A model generated the notes under the pieces. That model was not told the origin of the DNA and made no database searches. It saw only the letters and a list, made by a program, of their open reading frames with translations. DNA of 64,000 nucleotides. Source: Deinococcus gobiensis I-0 (lineage in GTDB: Bacteria > Deinococcota > Deinococci > Deinococcales > Deinococcaceae). The DNA is taken from positions 638,144-702,143 of the forward strand of contig NC_017790.1 of NCBI RefSeq assembly GCF_000252445.1, written 5' to 3'. Below are positions 16,901 to 24,768 of this stretch, piece by piece. The translations under genes were made by a program, and so were the position numbers. The stretch's first letter is position 1. Each line of letters begins with the position of its first letter.

Positions 16901-18187
16901 GCCCAGGGCCAGCGCAGTTTCGTGATGGACACGGGCAACCGCGTGTTCCGCCTGCAGGCCAGCAACGGCGCGACCACCACCGAGCAGAGCTACAGCGTGA
17001 GCGCCCAGGCGCGCGTGCCCAGCCTGGGCGGGGTGGAGGCCTCGCCGCGCAAGCCCCGCGCCGGATCGCCCGTCACGCTGACATGGTCGAGCCAGGACGC
17101 CCAGAGCGTCGAGCTGACCGGGCTGCCGCAGGGCACGCTGTCGCTCTCGCCCTCGGGCAGCACCATCGTCGCCGCGCCGAGCAACAACGCCACCCTGACC
17201 TTCACGGCGCGCGGCAACGGGGGCAGCGCGAGCCGCTCGCTGTCGCTGCCGGTGCTGCCAGCGGCCAGCGGCGCGGCGGCCACCCCGCCCGTCACCATCA
17301 CCACGCCGGTCCGGACGACGCCGGCCCAGGGAAGTGGAACGCAAGGAGGGACCCGCCCCGCGACCACGGCCACGCCCAGCAGCGGCAGCGCGGCGACATC
17401 CCGGACCTCCGGCACGGCCCAGAGCGGCGGGACGAGCGCGCAGTCCAGACCCGCGACCGGCACCGGCACTGCGGCGGCCCCGCGCAACGGCCAGACGGCG
17501 GGCACCCCGAGCGGTGCGGCCACGGTCAGGACCACGCCGCCGGCGACTCCCGCCGCCCCGGTCGCGCGGCCCCAGATCGTGAGCTTCGGGGCCAGCGCCG
17601 CCATCGTCAAGGCCGGGCAGATCACGAAACTGAGCTGGCAGGCCACCGGGGTCAAGACGGTGAAGGTCTTCCCGCAGGGCCTGCCCACCAGCCCCAGCGG
17701 CAGCCTCCAGGTCCGCCCGGCGCGCACCACGACCTATACCCTCGTCGCCGGCACCCAGACCCGCTCGCTGACGGTCGTCGTGATTCCGCGCGCGGGGACG
17801 CCCACGACCGCCCCCACCGGCAACGCCCCGCAGGGCAGCGCCGCCTCTGCCCCGGCGGCCCCGGCCGCGCAGCCGCAGACCCAGACCCCACCCGCCGCTC
17901 CGGCCACAGCCGCCGCACAGACCGCCGTGGGTGCGCGGCCATCCAACGCCGCCACCGTCACCATCGACCGCTTCGAGGCCAGCGAGACGACGGTATCGCG
18001 CGGCACCCGCATCACCCTGAGCTGGGACGTGTCGAATTCCAACAGCATCTACCTCACGCCGGGCATCGGCAAACAGTCGGCCAGCGGATCGGTCGAGCGC
18101 TCCATCCTGCGCGACACGGTCTTCAAGATCGAGGCGCGGCGCGGCGGGCAGGTCGTGACGCGGCAGCTCACGGTCAAGGTCGAGTGA
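13976..18187 (+). CDS. Kinase-like/FHA membrane protein with Ig-like repeats (probable pseudokinase)
   Basis: This 1403-residue protein has a Ser/Thr kinase-like domain (about 10-285), a canonical FHA domain (about 335-400: IGRAPGNS, SRHH, STNGT), a single membrane span (about 678-700) and about seven Ig-like repeats of roughly 80 residues ('G-x-x-VTLxW-x-V-x-NAxxVxxxPLG'), with an Ala/Thr-rich linker at about 1105-1200. In the kinase domain the Gly loop GQGWLG, the catalytic Asp138, Asn143, DFG (164-166) and APE are kept. The VAIK lysine is Arg40, the helix-C glutamate is Leu59 and HRD is HGD. Loss of both Lys and Glu suggests weak or absent catalysis. The position before the tube-LysM and spike genes suggests a sensor or assembly regulator of the eCIS. 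Confidence 0.85.
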   Translation: MSATGTIFEGFRLLRPLGQGWLGQVFTAQNLDGAGVQALRVVSPELVAQPGVMTQFRRLFAKWRRLSHPNVLLPDDLLEREQHVMYAMPLAQSGSVRQLLQSQVRSGEFLDLLVAVDLARQAAGAVAYAHEHNLMHGDLKPENLLLTPARALLGRRAYGVLVSDFGVAELQAFTHGTHDRQIMSAPAYMAPEQFRGVRSETRSDLYALGVILYELLTNLVPFETRDLAEAMDKHQHVAPIPPGQIRYDIPSELEEVVLTCMAKAPQDRYRTAAELEEQLQRVMNTLLPQGPQPTVVLPDIPEPPAPRIEPLRDRKPYARLQICDAAGQLLRVEPLTGDVVTIGRAPGNSIVLEHAGVSRHHLSLDLGDEGEVHVTELGSTNGTTLGGEALPLREALRWPDGGVLRVEPFWLRLQPPQRVVQQARIALLVEDNDLTLDPGATVLLPVKLSNTGRTVDHFRLEVEGVPAEWVQNLYHEVQLNPGMSGETTLKVQVPRVPTSRAQTYDVRVIARSRENPAEYGTAPMKWTVQPFTETVTEFKPVRRSAWRRTHYQLHMVNVSNVAVTYAPTVGDDEGEVKLEAPWSQIQVPASGNLSNVIPVRTIAYNYMMRLREGIGKVRVTGLPETLTLEPGAAYDQRLDVRLPMRWIAAPRPRTLQYHPNPDTGVDRATNLSLLHLPLIPLWALPIALLAALGLGFWLFQEPRVVVTVDPQSPVVGQPFTLKFQSQNATRIDVQPFGKTVTNTNGTLLVPQGVKEPTNVQLIVHGRIRNTQASVQVQPKVLAPVLRTFTVTPQNITPGQQATVRWDVEGVQEVNIEPLGTVPAKGEQRYTVEADTTFRLSASNGGGQVDRAYPVKVLPAAIELFQIEPAEAAVGQTVTLRWRVRNAQSVTLEPLGSVASSGQTKWQVKGEQAFVLRANVSGGAPISSTQTLRVPAPVIETFQVTPAQARIGDPVTVTWKVRNAPNVTIDPLGAVEAQGQRSFVMDTGNRVFRLQASNGATTTEQSYSVSAQARVPSLGGVEASPRKPRAGSPVTLTWSSQDAQSVELTGLPQGTLSLSPSGSTIVAAPSNNATLTFTARGNGGSASRSLSLPVLPAASGAAATPPVTITTPVRTTPAQGSGTQGGTRPATTATPSSGSAATSRTSGTAQSGGTSAQSRPATGTGTAAAPRNGQTAGTPSGAATVRTTPPATPAAPVARPQIVSFGASAAIVKAGQITKLSWQATGVKTVKVFPQGLPTSPSGSLQVRPARTTTYTLVAGTQTRSLTVVVIPRAGTPTTAPTGNAPQGSAASAPAAPAAQPQTQTPPAAPATAAAQTAVGARPSNAATVTIDRFEASETTVSRGTRITLSWDVSNSNSIYLTPGIGKQSASGSVERSILRDTVFKIEARRGGQVVTRQLTVKVE

Positions 18188-18268
18188 CACCGGGTAGGAT
18201 GACCCCCACTCCCCTTTCGTCCCCGGCCGCCGTCACCGCGCCGTGACTCTTAATCCAGGAGGACGCCT

Positions 18269-18841
18269 ATGAGCACCGGACCGCTCGTGAAAGCCAAGAT
18301 CCAGAGCATCGAGGGCAAGAAGATCGAGGTCACCTGCCTGTTCAACCCCAAGGAGTACCAGCTCCAGCGCAGCAACAACTGGGGCTCGGCCGAGAACAGC
18401 ACCAAGAACGCCTTCGACCTGACCTTTTCGGGGAGCAGCGGCGCGAAGCTGAGCATGCAGCTGTTTTTCGACACCTACCTTCAGGGCCGCGCGCCCGGCT
18501 CGTCCGAGGCGCAGGACGTGCGGGTCTACACCGATCCGCTGTGGCAGCTCATGAACATCGACGATACGCTGCGCGACCCCAAGACCCAGAAGGGTCGCCC
18601 GCCGCGCGTGCTGTTCACCTGGGGCAAGAACTGGCTCTTCAATGCCGTGATCACCAGCATGCAGCAGCAGTACACCATGTTCACGCCCTCGGGCATGCCG
18701 GTGCGGGCGATGGTCACGGTCGAGTTCCAGGAATCGGCCGAGCACCGCACCCTGATGGCCGACGGCACCTCCGCGCGCAGCGAGGCCATCCGTGACGTGG
18801 CCGCCAGCGTCGCCGGCGACCTGCGCAAGCGGTTCCGGTAA
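18269..18841 (+). CDS. eCIS tube-associated protein (LysM/CIS tube N-terminal family)
   Basis: This 190-residue protein matches the Afp7/Pvc7-type 'contractile injection system tube protein' family, which bridges tube and spike. Signatures are VTCLFNPKEYQLQRSNNW at residues about 22-40, LSMQLFFDTYLQGR, VYTDPLWQLMNI, PPRVLFTWGKNWLFNAVITS and MPVRAMVTVEFQE. I see no clear C-terminal LysM repeat, which some homologues carry, so this is the short form. CAGGAGGACGCCT before the ATG is a strong ribosome binding site. The spike gene follows after 6 bases. Confidence 0.92.
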   Translation: MSTGPLVKAKIQSIEGKKIEVTCLFNPKEYQLQRSNNWGSAENSTKNAFDLTFSGSSGAKLSMQLFFDTYLQGRAPGSSEAQDVRVYTDPLWQLMNIDDTLRDPKTQKGRPPRVLFTWGKNWLFNAVITSMQQQYTMFTPSGMPVRAMVTVEFQESAEHRTLMADGTSARSEAIRDVAASVAGDLRKRFR

Positions 18842-18847
18842 GGCGCC

Positions 18848-20530
18848 ATGACGCAGCCCCCCACGTCCATCAACCTGCGCGGCGCGGTGCCGCACTTCTA
18901 CATCCGCATCGACGGGGACCTCGCCACCGACGAGATGCAGAGCCTCGACTCGCTGACCATCGAGAGCAGCCTGCACCTGCCCGACATGGCCTCGCTGGTG
19001 CTGCGCGACTTCACGCCGCTGCGTGAAAAGGCGCAGGGCTACCGCTTCGTGGACAACGAGAAGGGCAAGTTCGTGAACGGCAAGTCCCTGACCATCACCA
19101 TCAAGGTGGGCACCCACGAGGAGGTCAACGTCTTCGACGGCGAGATCGTCGAGGTCGAGGCGCAGCTCTCGGGACACGGCCAGCGCCTGCTCGTGCGGGC
19201 TTTCGACCGGCTGCACAAGCTGTCGCGCGGCACCTACACCCGCACCTTCCAGAACGTGACCGACATGGACGTGGTGCGCAAGGTGGCGGGCGAGCTGGGA
19301 TTGAGCGCCAAGACGGGACCGGCCAATTTCGTGCACGACTATGTGCTCCAGAGCAACCAGACCAACCTGGACTTCCTGCGCGGGCGGGCGGCGGCGCTGG
19401 GCTACCTGCTGTTCGTGGACGGCAAGGAGCTGAACTGCGTGCCGGTCGAGAGCATGGGCCACGCGGGCGACCTGCAATGGGGCGTGAACCTCAGCGAATT
19501 CACGCCGCGCGTGAGCAGCCTCGACCAGGCCAAGCGGACCACCGTGCGCGGCTGGGACCCGCAGCGCAAGCAGGCGGTCGTGAGCAGCGCGGGCCGGGGC
19601 AAGGGCGAGCCGCAGGCCGGGGCCGCCGACGAGGAAGACCTCTCGCAGGAATACACCGAAACCGGGCGCGTGGTCCGCCAGGAAAAGCTGGCCGACGCCT
19701 ACGCCCAGGGCAGCGCCGACCAGAAGCGCCAGAAGTTCCTGGAGGCCAGCGGCGTGGCGGGGGGCTACCCCAAGATGACGGCGGGCATGACGGTGGCCCT
19801 GAAGGGCGTGAGCGAGCGCTTCGAGGGCACCTACACCCTGTCGTCGGTCACGCACCGCTTCCACACCGACAGCGGCTACGTCACCGAATTCACGGTGAGC
19901 GGCATGCGCGGCGCCGACCTCGCGCAGACGTTGGCGGGCGCAGGCGGGCGCGGCGAGGCGGGCGGTGGAGGCAAGCAGCCGGGGCTCGTCATCGGCATCG
20001 TGACCAACAACGACGACCCCAAGGGGCTGGGCCGGGTCAAGGTGAAGTTCCCCTGGCTGTCGGACAAGCACGAGAGCGACTGGGCGCGCGTGGCCTCGGC
20101 GGGGGGGGGTGCGGCGCGCGGAATGGCGTGGCTGCCCGAGGTGGACGACGAGGTCCTGATCGGCTTCGAGCAGGGCGACATGCACCACCCGTACGTGGTC
20201 GGCGGCCTCTGGAACGGCGTGGACGCGCTGCCCGAACCCAACAGGAAACTGGTCAAGGGTGGCAAGACGGTACGCCGGGTGCAGTATTCGCGCAAGGGCC
20301 ACAAGATCATCCTCGACGACAGCGACGACCAGCCCGGGATCACGGTCGAGGACATGAACGGCAACGTCATCCACATCGACAGCCGCACCAACAAGCTCAC
20401 CATCCGCATGAAGGGCGACATCGAGGTCAATGCCCAGGGCCGCCTCGACCTGAAGGCCCAGACCGGGATCTCCATCGACGGCGGCGCGGGCGCGGTGACG
20501 GTCACGGGCACGACCATCAAGCTGAACTGA
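18848..20530 (+). CDS. VgrG-like spike protein (gpD/gp5 fusion)
   Basis: This 560-residue protein is the tip of the particle. The N-terminal two thirds (about 1-360) is a gpD/gp27-like domain (LSRGTYTRTFQNVTDMDVVR, VSSLDQAKRTTVRGWDP, FEGTYTLSSVTHRFH). It is followed at about 375-460 by a gp5-type OB fold (GLVIGIVTNNDDPKGLGRVK, then VASAGGGAARGMAWLPEVDD, VGGLWNGVDALPEPN). The end (about 485-560) is a beta-helix/needle stretch rich in D/G and I/V (IILDDSDDQPGITVEDMNGN). This order is that of eCIS spike proteins such as Afp8/Pvc8. It is the last gene of the plus-strand eCIS arm. Confidence 0.93.
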   Translation: MTQPPTSINLRGAVPHFYIRIDGDLATDEMQSLDSLTIESSLHLPDMASLVLRDFTPLREKAQGYRFVDNEKGKFVNGKSLTITIKVGTHEEVNVFDGEIVEVEAQLSGHGQRLLVRAFDRLHKLSRGTYTRTFQNVTDMDVVRKVAGELGLSAKTGPANFVHDYVLQSNQTNLDFLRGRAAALGYLLFVDGKELNCVPVESMGHAGDLQWGVNLSEFTPRVSSLDQAKRTTVRGWDPQRKQAVVSSAGRGKGEPQAGAADEEDLSQEYTETGRVVRQEKLADAYAQGSADQKRQKFLEASGVAGGYPKMTAGMTVALKGVSERFEGTYTLSSVTHRFHTDSGYVTEFTVSGMRGADLAQTLAGAGGRGEAGGGGKQPGLVIGIVTNNDDPKGLGRVKVKFPWLSDKHESDWARVASAGGGAARGMAWLPEVDDEVLIGFEQGDMHHPYVVGGLWNGVDALPEPNRKLVKGGKTVRRVQYSRKGHKIILDDSDDQPGITVEDMNGNVIHIDSRTNKLTIRMKGDIEVNAQGRLDLKAQTGISIDGGAGAVTVTGTTIKLN

Positions 20531-20564
20531 GGCCAGGCCGGAGCATCGGGCCCCTTCCCCGCCC

Positions 20565-21455
20565 TCAGGGCCGGAAGTAGTCGCCGCGCTCCAGGTCGTC
20601 CATCAGCGGGCGGTGGGTGGGCTCCCAGGCCAGCGTCTCGCGGGTCCACCGGTTGGAGGCGGGCGCGTCCACGCTGAAGAAGTGGCCGAGCCAGCCGAAG
20701 TGGGCCGGCGCGTCCTCGGGGGCCACCGACACCACCGGCAGGCCCAGGTGCCGGCCGATGGCCTGGGCGATGTCGCGGGTGGCTATGCCCTCCTCGGCCA
20801 CCCCGTGCAGCACCGCGCCCGCCGGGGCCGCCTCCAGCGCGAGCCGGAACAGCCGCGCGGCGTCCTGACGGTGCACGGCCGGCCAGCGGTTCTGTCCGTC
20901 CCCGATGTAGGCCGAGGCCCCCCGACGCCGCGCCACCTCGACCAGCGTGCGGATGAAGCCGGGGTCGCCCAGGTCGTGCACCGTGGGCGAGAGCCGCACC
21001 ACCGAGGGACGCACCCCCTGCCCGGCCAGCGCCAGCGTCTGGGCGGCCGACCCGGCGCGCGGGTTGACGGCCGGGTCGGCCACATCCTGTTCGGTCACGA
21101 CCTGGCCCGGCGCGGCCCCCAGGATGCCCGAGGCGATGACCAGCGGCCGCCCCGTACCCGCCAGGCCCTCACCGAGCGCCGCGATGGCCCCCTGGTCGCT
21201 GCGCAGCGCGCCCGCGAAGTCCGAAAAATCGTGCTTGAAGGCGAGGTGGATGACCCCGTCGGAGGCGGCCGCCCCCGCGCGCAGGCTGTCCGGGTCGTCC
21301 AGCGAGCCGCGCTGGACCTGCGCCCCGGCCCCTTCCAGCGCGGCGGCGGCCGTGTCCGAGCGGGCGAGGCCCACGACCTCATGCCCGGCGGTGAGAAGCT
21401 CGGGGACGACGGCGGAACCGATGAATCCGGATGCACCCGTGACGAAGACGCGCAT
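20565..21455 (-). CDS. SDR/NAD-dependent epimerase-like oxidoreductase
   Basis: This 296-residue extended-SDR-like protein has the Rossmann nucleotide-binding motif GASGFIGSAV at residues 7-16 and a downstream Rossmann pattern. The usual YxxxK is not clear in the expected place, so this is probably an atypical SDR of the YwnB/NmrA-like kind. The ATG at 21455 is chosen for the GGAGG 8 bases upstream and because MRVFVTGASG is the normal family start. It is divergent from a TetR regulator, and the operator at 21504-21520 lies in its promoter region, so it is the likely target of that repressor. It converges with the eCIS spike gene. Confidence 0.85.
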   Translation of the reverse strand: MRVFVTGASGFIGSAVVPELLTAGHEVVGLARSDTAAAALEGAGAQVQRGSLDDPDSLRAGAAASDGVIHLAFKHDFSDFAGALRSDQGAIAALGEGLAGTGRPLVIASGILGAAPGQVVTEQDVADPAVNPRAGSAAQTLALAGQGVRPSVVRLSPTVHDLGDPGFIRTLVEVARRRGASAYIGDGQNRWPAVHRQDAARLFRLALEAAPAGAVLHGVAEEGIATRDIAQAIGRHLGLPVVSVAPEDAPAHFGWLGHFFSVDAPASNRWTRETLAWEPTHRPLMDDLERGDYFRP

Positions 21456-21503
21456 AGTTCGACCTCCAGAAAAAGACGGCAAGTCCACTGCGGACCCACT
21501 CCG

Positions 21504-21520
21504 ATGTCAGTGACTGACAT
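21504..21520. promoter_or_regulatory. TetR operator 1
   Basis: ATGTCAGTGACTGACAT is a perfect palindrome around a central G, and matches ATGTCA-N5-TGACAT. The same half-sites and spacing recur at 21547-21563. It lies 49 bases upstream of the SDR start. Confidence 0.8.
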
Positions 21521-21544
21521 GGATACGCTAGGTCTTCGGCCGCG

Positions 21545-21565
21545 TGATGTCAACGGCTGACATCA
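21545..21565. promoter_or_regulatory. TetR operator 2
   Basis: TGATGTCA-ACGGC-TGACATCA is a perfect inverted repeat with 8-base arms, carrying the same ATGTCA-N5-TGACAT core as operator 1. The two centres are 43 bases apart, about four helical turns. It ends 19 bases before the -10 box of the TetR gene and so overlaps its -35 area, consistent with self-repression. Confidence 0.8.
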
Positions 21566-21584
21566 CTGAGGGCGTGGGCTCCGC

Positions 21585-21590
21585 TAGACT
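21585..21590 (+). promoter_or_regulatory. -10 box TAGACT of the leaderless TetR gene
   Basis: TAGACT ends 6 bases before the ATG at 21597 and no Shine-Dalgarno sequence is present, so the transcript probably begins at the start codon. Confidence 0.55.
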
Positions 21591-21596
21591 CGGCGC

Positions 21597-22169
21597 ATGG
21601 CCCGCTGGACCCCCGATGCCCGCAGCCGTCTGGCCAAGGCCGCGCTGGCGCTGTATATCGAGCGCGGCTTCGAACAGACCACCGTCGCCGAGATCGCCGG
21701 GCGCGCGGGGCTGACCGAACGCACCTTCTTCCGGCACTTCGCGGACAAGCGCGAGGTCCTGTTCGGCGGGTCGGCGGTGCTGGAGGCGGGTCTGGTCGCG
21801 GCGGTCGCCGAGGTGCCGGACGGCTCGCCCCTGGAAATGATGGTGGCCGCGCTGGAGACGGCCGGCAGCTTCTTCGTGGACGACCGCCGCGCCTGGGCGG
21901 GCCAGCGTCAGGGGGTCATCGAGGCGAACACCTCGTTGATGGAGCGCGAACTGATCAAGCTACGCGCCCTGGGGGGGGCACTGACCGGCGCGCTGGTCCG
22001 GCGCGGCGTCCCGGAGTCGGCAGCGGCCCTGGCGACCCAGGTCGGGCTCGTCGTGTTCTGGCAGGCCTTCGGGCGCTGGTGCCGCGCCGACCATCCGGCC
22101 GACTGGGGAGTGACGGTGCGGCAGGTCCATGCCGAAGTGCGGGCGGTGGTGGGCGCCGCGCCCGACTGA
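21597..22169 (+). CDS. TetR/AcrR family transcriptional regulator
   Basis: This 190-residue regulator has the TetR helix-turn-helix at residues about 10-55 (ALALYIERGFEQTTVAEIAG, then RAGLTERTFFRHFADKREVL). The rest is the usual helical ligand/dimer domain. It is transcribed divergently from the SDR gene and two identical palindromic operators lie between them. Repression of itself and the SDR gene is the natural inference; the inducer is unknown. Confidence 0.92.
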   Translation: MARWTPDARSRLAKAALALYIERGFEQTTVAEIAGRAGLTERTFFRHFADKREVLFGGSAVLEAGLVAAVAEVPDGSPLEMMVAALETAGSFFVDDRRAWAGQRQGVIEANTSLMERELIKLRALGGALTGALVRRGVPESAAALATQVGLVVFWQAFGRWCRADHPADWGVTVRQVHAEVRAVVGAAPD

Positions 22170-22180
22170 ACCGCAGGGCA

Positions 22181-22216
22181 CAGGGCGGGCAGGACCCGAG
22201 TCCGCTGCCCGCCCTG
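22181..22216. terminator. Hairpin between convergent TetR and chitinase genes
   Basis: CAGGGCGGGCAG and CTGCCCGCCCTG form a perfect 12-bp stem around a 12-base loop. It lies between two convergent stop codons and has no T-tract on either side, so it is probably a bidirectional stabilising or weakly terminating hairpin. Confidence 0.55.
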
Positions 22217-22254
22217 CGCCCCGCCGGATTCGGAACCCGGCGCTGCTCCCTCCC

Positions 22255-24276
22255 CTACTTCAGCCCTGCCGCGATGGCCTTCGCCAGCGTGCCCTGCGCG
22301 TCGTCGCCGTCGAGCGACCAGGCCATCGCGCCGCCCAGGCCCTTCTGCTTGATGTAGGCCATCTTCGTGGCGATGACCTCGGGGTCGTCGTAGCTCCAGA
22401 AAGTGCTGCCGTCGTACTTCCACATCTGCTTGGTGGTCGCGTCGCGGTACACGGTGCCGGGGGCATTCTTGAGCACCTTGAAGTCCTCGTAGCCGGCCTC
22501 GTAGGTGCCGCTGGCCGCGCCGGTCGCCGACTGGTACAGGCCGTTATTGGTCGCCGGCACGCCCTTCCAGCCACGCCCGTAGAAGGGAATGCCGACCACC
22601 AGCTTGCTCGCGGGCATCCCGGCGTTCAGGAAGGCGGTGACGGCCGTGTCCACCGAGTAGGTGCGGGTCACGCCGGTGCCGGGGTCCTGCGGGCTGGCGT
22701 AGAGGTTCGAGTGGAAATTGGTCGGCCCGGTCGCGTCCCAGGCGCCCCGGAAGTCGTAGGTCATGATGTTGACCCAGTCCACCGCCGACCTGTACCCGGC
22801 CGGGTCCTGGTTGGCGATCTTGTCGGGACCGCCCGGCGCGGCGATGGTCAACAGGAGGCCGGAGCGCAGGGCGTCGAGCTGGCGCCGGAATTCTTGCAGC
22901 AGGAGGGTGAAGTTCTGCTTGTCCTGCGCGCTCACGCCGTTGGTCGGCAGGCCGCCGCCGCCCGGGTATTCCCAGTCGATGTCGATGCCGTCGAACACGC
23001 CCGCCGCCGCGCCTGCCCCGCCCGCGCCGTCGCTGACCGGCAGGTTGCCCTTGATGTACACGTCGAGGCAGGAGGCGACCAGGGCCCTGCGCGAAGCGTC
23101 GGTGCTGGCCGCCGCGCTGAAATTCCGGCTCCAGGTCCAGCCGCCCAGCGAGATCAGGACCTTGAGGCCCGGATACTTGGCCTTGAGCTTCTTGAGCTGG
23201 TTGAAGTTGCCCTTCAGGGGCTGGTCCCACTTGTCGGCCACGCCGTCCACGCTGGTCGCCGCGTCGAAGGACTTGCCGTAGTCGGCAAAAGCGTCGCCGC
23301 CGTCCCCGTTGCCGCTCTCGGCGCGGGTCACGATGTTGCAGCGGTAGGTGCCGCCCTCGTTGTACACGTTGCCGAAGGCGTAGTTGATGTGGGTGAGGGT
23401 CGCCGCCGTGCCGCTCGTGTCGATGTTCTTGACCTGATAGTTGCGCCCGTAGATGCCCCACTGCGAGAAGTACGCCACCCGCTTGAAACCCGAGGTGCTG
23501 GGGGGCGGGGTGGTACCGCCGATGTTCACCGTGACGCTGGCCGCCGCCGTCACCGCGTTGCCCGCCGCGTCGTACGCCTTGGCCGAGTAGGCGCGGCTGC
23601 CATTGTCGCTGGCGGTCACGGCGTCGCTCCAGGTGTACGGCGCGCCCATATCGGTCCCCAGCAGGCGCGTGCCCTGGTAGAACTCCACCTTGCTCACACC
23701 CACGTTGTCGCTCGCCGTCGCGCTCAGGCTCACGTTGCCCGCTGCCGTCACGGTCGCCGGGCTGGCACTCAGGGTCACGGTGGGCGCTGTGGTGTCACCG
23801 CCGCTGGGGGGCGTGGTGGTGCCGCTGCACGCCGTGCCGTTGAGGGTACAGGTGTTCACGCCGCTGAGGGTGCCGCTGCCGTCGTAGTTGACGACGACGC
23901 TGCCCCCGGCGGGAATGGTCGCGCCGCCCCAGGTGTTGGGAGTGACGGTGTAGAGGCCGCTGCTGTCCTTGCTGATGCCACCCCCCGCCCCCCAGACGCT
24001 ACTACCCGCCGCCGCATTGCCGTTGAATTTGAACTTCAGCGTCCAGCCCTGGATCGCCGCCGTGCCGGGGTTGCTTAGGGTGATGCGGCCGGAAAAGCCG
24101 GTGTCCCACTGGCTGGTGGCGTCGAAGGTCGCGGTGGGGCCGCTCACCGCCTGCGCCCCCAGCGACGCGGCGGTCGGCGTGCCGGTCTGTGCGGCGGGGG
24201 GAGCCTGCCCGTCGCAGGCGGCCAGCACCAGGGCGAGGGTGAGCAGAACCGAACGGGACATCACGAGTCTGGACAT
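22255..24276 (-). CDS. Secreted/lipoprotein GH18 chitinase with CBM2-like and Ig-like domains
   Basis: This 673-residue enzyme would cleave chitin outside the cell. A signal sequence (SVLLTLALVLAAC) ends in a lipobox-like LAAC. A CBM2-like binding domain follows (about 45-145: FDATSQWDTGFSGRITLSNP, IQGWTLKFKF). Next is an Ig-like domain (about 160-250: APTVTLSASPATVTAAGNVS) and then a GH18 barrel from about 262. The catalytic FDGIDIDWEYP (DxxDxDxE) is complete, with Glu436 as acid/base. I chose the ATG at 24276 because GGAGG precedes it at the right distance and it gives a clean signal peptide. It is divergent from the amino-sugar operon, whose products would take up and process the released sugars. 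Confidence 0.93.
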   Translation of the reverse strand: MSRLVMSRSVLLTLALVLAACDGQAPPAAQTGTPTAASLGAQAVSGPTATFDATSQWDTGFSGRITLSNPGTAAIQGWTLKFKFNGNAAAGSSVWGAGGGISKDSSGLYTVTPNTWGGATIPAGGSVVVNYDGSGTLSGVNTCTLNGTACSGTTTPPSGGDTTAPTVTLSASPATVTAAGNVSLSATASDNVGVSKVEFYQGTRLLGTDMGAPYTWSDAVTASDNGSRAYSAKAYDAAGNAVTAAASVTVNIGGTTPPPSTSGFKRVAYFSQWGIYGRNYQVKNIDTSGTAATLTHINYAFGNVYNEGGTYRCNIVTRAESGNGDGGDAFADYGKSFDAATSVDGVADKWDQPLKGNFNQLKKLKAKYPGLKVLISLGGWTWSRNFSAAASTDASRRALVASCLDVYIKGNLPVSDGAGGAGAAAGVFDGIDIDWEYPGGGGLPTNGVSAQDKQNFTLLLQEFRRQLDALRSGLLLTIAAPGGPDKIANQDPAGYRSAVDWVNIMTYDFRGAWDATGPTNFHSNLYASPQDPGTGVTRTYSVDTAVTAFLNAGMPASKLVVGIPFYGRGWKGVPATNNGLYQSATGAASGTYEAGYEDFKVLKNAPGTVYRDATTKQMWKYDGSTFWSYDDPEVIATKMAYIKQKGLGGAMAWSLDGDDAQGTLAKAIAAGLK

Positions 24277-24768
24277 GACCGACCTCCGGACCCCACGCGG
24301 GGGCACTGACGGGGAAGAACCGGACTGCACGCTGAAAGGAACGAGAATAGAAAATCACAACCCATTTGAAAAAATATGTTGAAAATTTCTATCTGTCTAG
24401 ACAATGTAAGAAAAATTTTTATTCCTTCGACCTTCGGGAAGTGGTTTTCATGGCAGAGAGGAGGTGGTTTTGTGGCGGCTTCCGATCCGGACGCGGCGCA
24501 TGGCTCACAGCCGCTCGGCAGCGGGCACTTTTACACGCCCTCAGAGCGATCCAATCCTGCCCCACCGAGCGCACCGACGTAGTTGCGAGCGACCTCTTCC
24601 CCACTCACCACTCTCGACCACCCCCACTTGACAAAAATAATTTTCTCCTTAATGCTGAATTGGCAGCAAAGAATTTTCAGTTTTCAGAGGGATGTCTGGC
24701 AACCGATCTCGGGCAGGCTGGACCGGTCCCGTTCTCATTCGCCCGTTTCGAGTCTTATGGGAGGTGAC
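24277..24768. promoter_or_regulatory. Divergent control region between chitinase and amino-sugar operon
   Basis: About 490 bases without a supportable gene. The part at 24345-24430 and again 24630-24690 is much richer in A/T than the surroundings. It contains TGTCTAGACA (24394-24403), a perfect 10-base palindrome. A minus-strand promoter for the chitinase may be TTTTCA-17-TATTCT with the -10 at 24344-24349. Plus-strand TTGACA (24626-24631) is a good -35 match, with a -10 candidate not resolved. The RpiR gene start has GGGAGG just upstream. Confidence 0.45.

Noticed and set aside
14035..18246. Second plus-strand frame of about 1400 codons overlapping the kinase-like gene
   Set aside because: It is the +2 shadow of the kinase gene, extremely Arg/Ala/Gly-rich and motif-free.
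22129..24078. Plus-strand frame opposite the chitinase gene
   Set aside because: No motif; the minus frame has a complete GH18 active site.
24366..24767. 133-codon frame in the chitinase/RpiR intergenic region
   Set aside because: No ribosome binding site, no domain, mixed composition crossing promoter-like AT-rich DNA.
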